Assembly: GCF_000403455.2 (NCBI RefSeq)
Contig: NZ_KE159716.1
Span: 211,262-257,516, forward strand
Reading direction: 5' to 3'
Length of the DNA stretch: 46,255 nt
Source of the DNA: Dorea sp. 5-2
Lineage (GTDB): Bacteria > Bacillota > Clostridia > Lachnospirales > Lachnospiraceae
The notes below the pieces were generated by a model, which made no database searches, was not told the DNA's origin, and worked only from the letters and a program-made list of their open reading frames with translations. Both the position numbers and the translations under genes were made by a program. Each line of letters begins with the position of its first letter. Positions within the stretch are counted from its first letter, which is position 1. Of this stretch, positions 43,489 through 46,255 are shown in pieces.

Positions 43489-43959
43489 ATGCAGGAAGAT
43501 TTGGAACAGCGGACCGTATCGGTCTCCATCCAGGCGGCGAAGCTGTCCGGGCGGGTGCTGCGCTCTGCCATTGCCGCCGTGCTCCAGAAGATGGAGCAGG
43601 AACGCACGACCCCGAAAGTCGGCAGGAACAGCATGAAACGGCTGACCTGTAAGGACCCAGGAGCCAACACTATTGAAGTGTCCGGCAGAATCCGCTCCTT
43701 TGAGCGGTACGCCAGGAAACACCAGGTCCGCTACCATATTGAAAAAGAGCTGGGGACCGACCCGCCGAAGTGGACGGTCTATTTCAAAGCGAACCAGGCG
43801 GACGCACTGACGGCGGCTTTTAAGGAATATACCCAGAAAGACCTTGCCCGGAGCGCCAGGCCGTCGCTGCTTACCCAGCTCCATAAATTCAAAGAGCTGG
43901 CACAGGCGCTTGGCCGTGACCGGGTGAAGAACAAGGAACACGGAGGGCCGGAACGTTGA
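43489..43959 (+). CDS. pcfB: PcfB-family (DUF3801) conjugation protein
   Basis: This 156-residue protein starts at ATG 43489, six bases after AAGGAGG; the ATG at 43483 touches the site and is not used. The family core QRTVSVSIQAAKLSGRVLRS, then FERYARKHQVRYHIEKE and VYFKANQADALTAAFKEY, is complete. PcfB-like proteins accompany the VirD4 coupling protein and are needed for recruitment of the transfer complex in pCF10-type systems. Its stop overlaps the TTG of virD4. Confidence 0.85.
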   Translation: MQEDLEQRTVSVSIQAAKLSGRVLRSAIAAVLQKMEQERTTPKVGRNSMKRLTCKDPGANTIEVSGRIRSFERYARKHQVRYHIEKELGTDPPKWTVYFKANQADALTAAFKEYTQKDLARSARPSLLTQLHKFKELAQALGRDRVKNKEHGGPER

Positions 43960-45800
43960 AGATAGATACCGATACCTTGAAAAAGCAGGTGATCCTCCAC
44001 CTGCCCTATCTCCTGTTCCTTCTGGTATTTGCGAAGCTGGGCGAGGCGGTGCGCCTTGCCCCTGGAGCGGACGCCTCACAGAAACTGTTAGGATTGTCCG
44101 AGGGCTTCTCGCTGGCATTTCAAAGCATGTGGCCGGGTGCGACGCTGGACTGGCTTGCTGGCCTCTGCGGTGCCGCCGTAGTGAGGCTGGCGGTATATGT
44201 GAAAGGGAAAAATGCAAAAAAGTACCGCAAGGATGTGGAGTACGGCTCTGCACGGTGGGGGAATAAAACAGACATTGCCCCTTTCATGGACCCGAAACCG
44301 GAAAACAACATGATCCTGACGCAGACCGAGGGGCTTATGATGTCCGGCAGGCCGAAGAACCCGGCCCATGCCCGCAATAAAAATGTGCTGGTAGTCGGCG
44401 GTTCCGGCTCCGGCAAGACGAGATTTTTTATAAAACCCAACCTTATGCAGCTCCATAGTTCGTATGTCGTCACCGATCCGAAAGGTACGGTCCTGATCGA
44501 AGTGGGAAAGCTGCTAAGCCGCGGCACGCCGAAACTGGATAAGGATGGGAAACCGGTCAGGGGAAAGAATGGAAAAACCGTATATGAGCCTTATAAGATC
44601 AAGGTATTCAATACGATCAATTTTTCAAAAAGTATGCACTATAACCCTTTTGCTTACATCCACAATGAGAAGGACATTCTGAAACTGGTAACGGTGCTGA
44701 TTGCAAACACCAAAGGGGAAGGAAAATCCGGCGACGATTTTTGGGTCAAAGCCGAGACCCTGCTGTATACGGCGCTGATCGGCTATATCTATTATGAGGC
44801 CCCGACAAACGAGCAGAATTTTTCCACCCTGGTAGAAATGATAAACGCTATGGAGGTCCGGGAGGACGACGAAAGTTTCAAAAATGCCGTTGACCTTCTC
44901 TTTGATGCGCTGGAACAGAAAGACCCGGACCACTTCGCCCTCCGTCAGTATAAGAAATATAAATTAGCGGCGGGCAAGACAGCGAAAAGCATACTTATTA
45001 GCTGCGGCGCCAGATTGGCGCCATTCGATATTAAGGAGGTCCGGGAGATCACCATGTATGACGAGCTGGAGCTTGACCTGGTCGGGGACAGGAAAACGGC
45101 GCTGTTCTTTATCATCAGCGATACGGATGCGACCTTCAATTTCCTTGTCAGCATGGCCTATACGCAGCTGTTCAATCTGCTGTGCGAGCGTGCCGATGAC
45201 AAGTATGGCGGCAGGCTGCCGGTACATGTGCGGTGCCTGATCGACGAGGCCGCCAATATCGGGCAGATTCCGAACCTGGAAAAGCTGATGGCGACGATCC
45301 GTTCCAGGGAGATTTCGGCCTGTCTGGTCCTGCAGGCGCAGAGCCAGTTAAAGGCGCTCTATAAGGACAACATGGACACCATCATCGGGAATTGTGACGC
45401 TTCCCTTTTCCTGGGAGGCAAGGAGGAAACCACGCTGAAAAGCTGGAATTCCCTGCTGGGAAAAGAGACCATCGATATGTATAACACCAGCGTCACCAAA
45501 GGCAGCCAGGAATCCCACGGACAGAATTTTCAGAAATTGGGAAAGGATTTGATGTCGGTGGACGAGCTGGCCGTGATGGACGGCGGGAAATGCCTCCTGC
45601 AGATCAGGGGCGTCCGGCCCTTCCTCTCCCGCAAATATGATATTACGAAACACTCGAACTATAAATACCTGTCGGATTATGCCCCTAAAAATGCTTTTGA
45701 CATTGAAAGATTCCTCTCAACCAGGCTGCCCGTCAGCCCTGGGGAGCTGTACCGCAATTATGAGGTCACGGCGGAGGATTTGGAGGCGCCGGCTGTATGA
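43956..45800 (+). CDS. VirD4-like type IV coupling protein
   Basis: This 614-residue protein (TTG start, TTGA overlap with pcfB) has two N-terminal membrane segments (about 12-28 and 45-85), then a TraG/VirD4 ATPase. Walker A is VVGGSGSGKTRF (about 146-157), followed by YVVTDPKGTVL. Walker B is VRCLIDEAANIG (about 424-435), and the CLVLQAQSQLKALYKDNMDT region follows. All ATPase motifs are intact. It links the relaxosome to the mating channel and pumps DNA. It belongs to the CD1115-type family of Tn1549-like elements. Confidence 0.95.
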   Translation: MKIDTDTLKKQVILHLPYLLFLLVFAKLGEAVRLAPGADASQKLLGLSEGFSLAFQSMWPGATLDWLAGLCGAAVVRLAVYVKGKNAKKYRKDVEYGSARWGNKTDIAPFMDPKPENNMILTQTEGLMMSGRPKNPAHARNKNVLVVGGSGSGKTRFFIKPNLMQLHSSYVVTDPKGTVLIEVGKLLSRGTPKLDKDGKPVRGKNGKTVYEPYKIKVFNTINFSKSMHYNPFAYIHNEKDILKLVTVLIANTKGEGKSGDDFWVKAETLLYTALIGYIYYEAPTNEQNFSTLVEMINAMEVREDDESFKNAVDLLFDALEQKDPDHFALRQYKKYKLAAGKTAKSILISCGARLAPFDIKEVREITMYDELELDLVGDRKTALFFIISDTDATFNFLVSMAYTQLFNLLCERADDKYGGRLPVHVRCLIDEAANIGQIPNLEKLMATIRSREISACLVLQAQSQLKALYKDNMDTIIGNCDASLFLGGKEETTLKSWNSLLGKETIDMYNTSVTKGSQESHGQNFQKLGKDLMSVDELAVMDGGKCLLQIRGVRPFLSRKYDITKHSNYKYLSDYAPKNAFDIERFLSTRLPVSPGELYRNYEVTAEDLEAPAV

Positions 45801-45928
45801 TGATGTAGCTGCCTGTTAAAGTCTCTGGCTTTGGCGGGCTTTTTCTTTTCACCGGAAGGAGGTTCTATTGAGGATTCGCGCCCCTCCCTGACAACTGTAT
45901 ACCTTTCCAGGATGATCCTGGACTATGC

Positions 45929-45976
45929 CGCCCCTGTGCTTTATGCAGATTTTCTTAAAGCACAGGGGCGTTTTTT
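45929..45976 (+). terminator. Strong terminator after virD4
   Basis: CGCCCCTGTGCTTTA (45929-45943) pairs with TAAAGCACAGGGGCG (45956-45970), followed by six T residues. It separates virD4 from the Maff2 gene, so downstream transfer genes need read-through or their own promoter. Confidence 0.9.
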
Positions 45977-46041
45977 CGTTTCCGGCCAGATACGGCCATA
46001 CCACAAAATCAAGATTATTCAAATTAAAGGAGGACTTTTAT

Positions 46042-46179
46042 ATGGCTTTTTTTGCAAGTGCGATTGATACTTTGAAAATTCTGGTGATTGCTTTGGGTGC
46101 CGGCCTCGGCGCATGGGGCGTCATCAACCTTCTGGAGGGTTATGGCAATGACAATCCCGGAGCCAAGTCGCAGGGGTAA
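46042..46179 (+). pseudogene. Maff2-family mobile-element protein, cut off after residue 45
   Basis: It starts at ATG 46042 after AAAGGAGG and reads MAFFASAIDTLKILVIALGA, then GLGAWGVINLLEGYGNDNPG and AKSQG before TAA. Intact Maff2 proteins are about 70 residues: one hydrophobic segment, the GYGNDNPGAKSQG box, then a further hydrophobic segment that is missing here. The stop arises at the junction with sequence that looks like a group II intron start. If spliced, the gene would be restored. Small membrane protein of the transfer apparatus. Confidence 0.7.
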
Positions 46180-46255
46180 GCTACGCCCTCCACGGACAAG
46201 TAATTGCCGTGCAGCGTATGGTGGAAGTCCATACGGCAACAGGCTGAATTGCTGG
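46177..46255 (+). other. Possible 5' end of a group II intron inserted in the Maff2 gene
   Basis: Directly after AAGTCGCAGGG the expected Maff2 codons stop and a structured sequence begins. GGTGGAAGTCC with CATACGGCAACAGGCTG resembles domain I of bacterial group II introns. The first bases (GTAAGC or TAAGC) differ from the usual GUGYG, and the window ends before an intron-encoded protein, so the call is tentative. Confidence 0.4.

Noticed and set aside
45831..46067. Plus-strand 78-residue frame between virD4 and Maff2
   Set aside because: It spans a strong terminator hairpin and has no family resemblance.

Overview
The window looks like chromosome of a gut Clostridia, most likely a member of the Lachnospiraceae. 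The evidence is a four-domain flavodiiron protein, a Rieske/FAD oxidoreductase, carB, strong AGGAGG ribosome binding sites, and Tn916-like and Tn1549-like mobile elements. Host genes (about 22-33.4 kb) are moderately GC-rich, the accessory DNA from 0.7 to 17.7 kb is AT-rich, and the conjugative region from 34 kb on is GC-rich, so at least three sources are mixed.

Layout. 1-539: start of a tyrosine recombinase, minus strand, cut by the window edge. 718-2089: DUF262 gene broken by two single-base losses. 2158-3893: complete IS4-family element with 15-bp inverted repeats. About 3.9-10.8 kb: small Tn916-related element. It carries orf7/orf8-like sigma and HTH genes, a TetR-regulated half-size ABC exporter as cargo, an XRE repressor with its own operator, a candidate oriT, a MobT-type relaxase reading frame fused to a Tn916-type Xis, and Int. 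11.0-17.7 kb: accessory island built of repeated cassettes. Each cassette is an RlmD C-terminal-like protein, a translationally coupled 97-residue protein and a KilA-N protein. The first is intact, the second has a broken KilA-N gene, and the third is a remnant. RhuM and an unknown helical protein lie between them, and IS66 and IS21 fragments interrupt them.

17.7-33.4 kb is mostly host: a 1254-residue surface protein with a duplicated 41-bp promoter segment, an FAD/Rieske oxidoreductase, a flavodiiron-flavin reductase-rubredoxin protein, a TetM-like GTPase fused to a Rae1/YacP-type NYN nuclease, a GNAT acetyltransferase, a membrane-bound XRE regulator, and carB (no carA beside it).

33.7-46.3 kb: an integrase remnant followed by the first half of a Tn1549/CTn-type conjugative element. 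All genes lie on the plus strand and many are coupled or start with TTG: a leader with a terminator-like hairpin, replication initiator, Toprim protein, small HTH protein, coiled-coil protein, polyvalent-associated proteins, PcfB, VirD4 coupling protein, and a Maff2 gene cut off after 45 codons, probably by a group II intron.

The most notable items are the GTPase-nuclease fusion (a possible single-protein ribosome-rescue or mRNA-cleaving factor), the repeated KilA-N cassette with a palindrome kept inside its coding sequence, and the MobT-Xis fusion. No tRNA, rRNA or CRISPR array was recognised.
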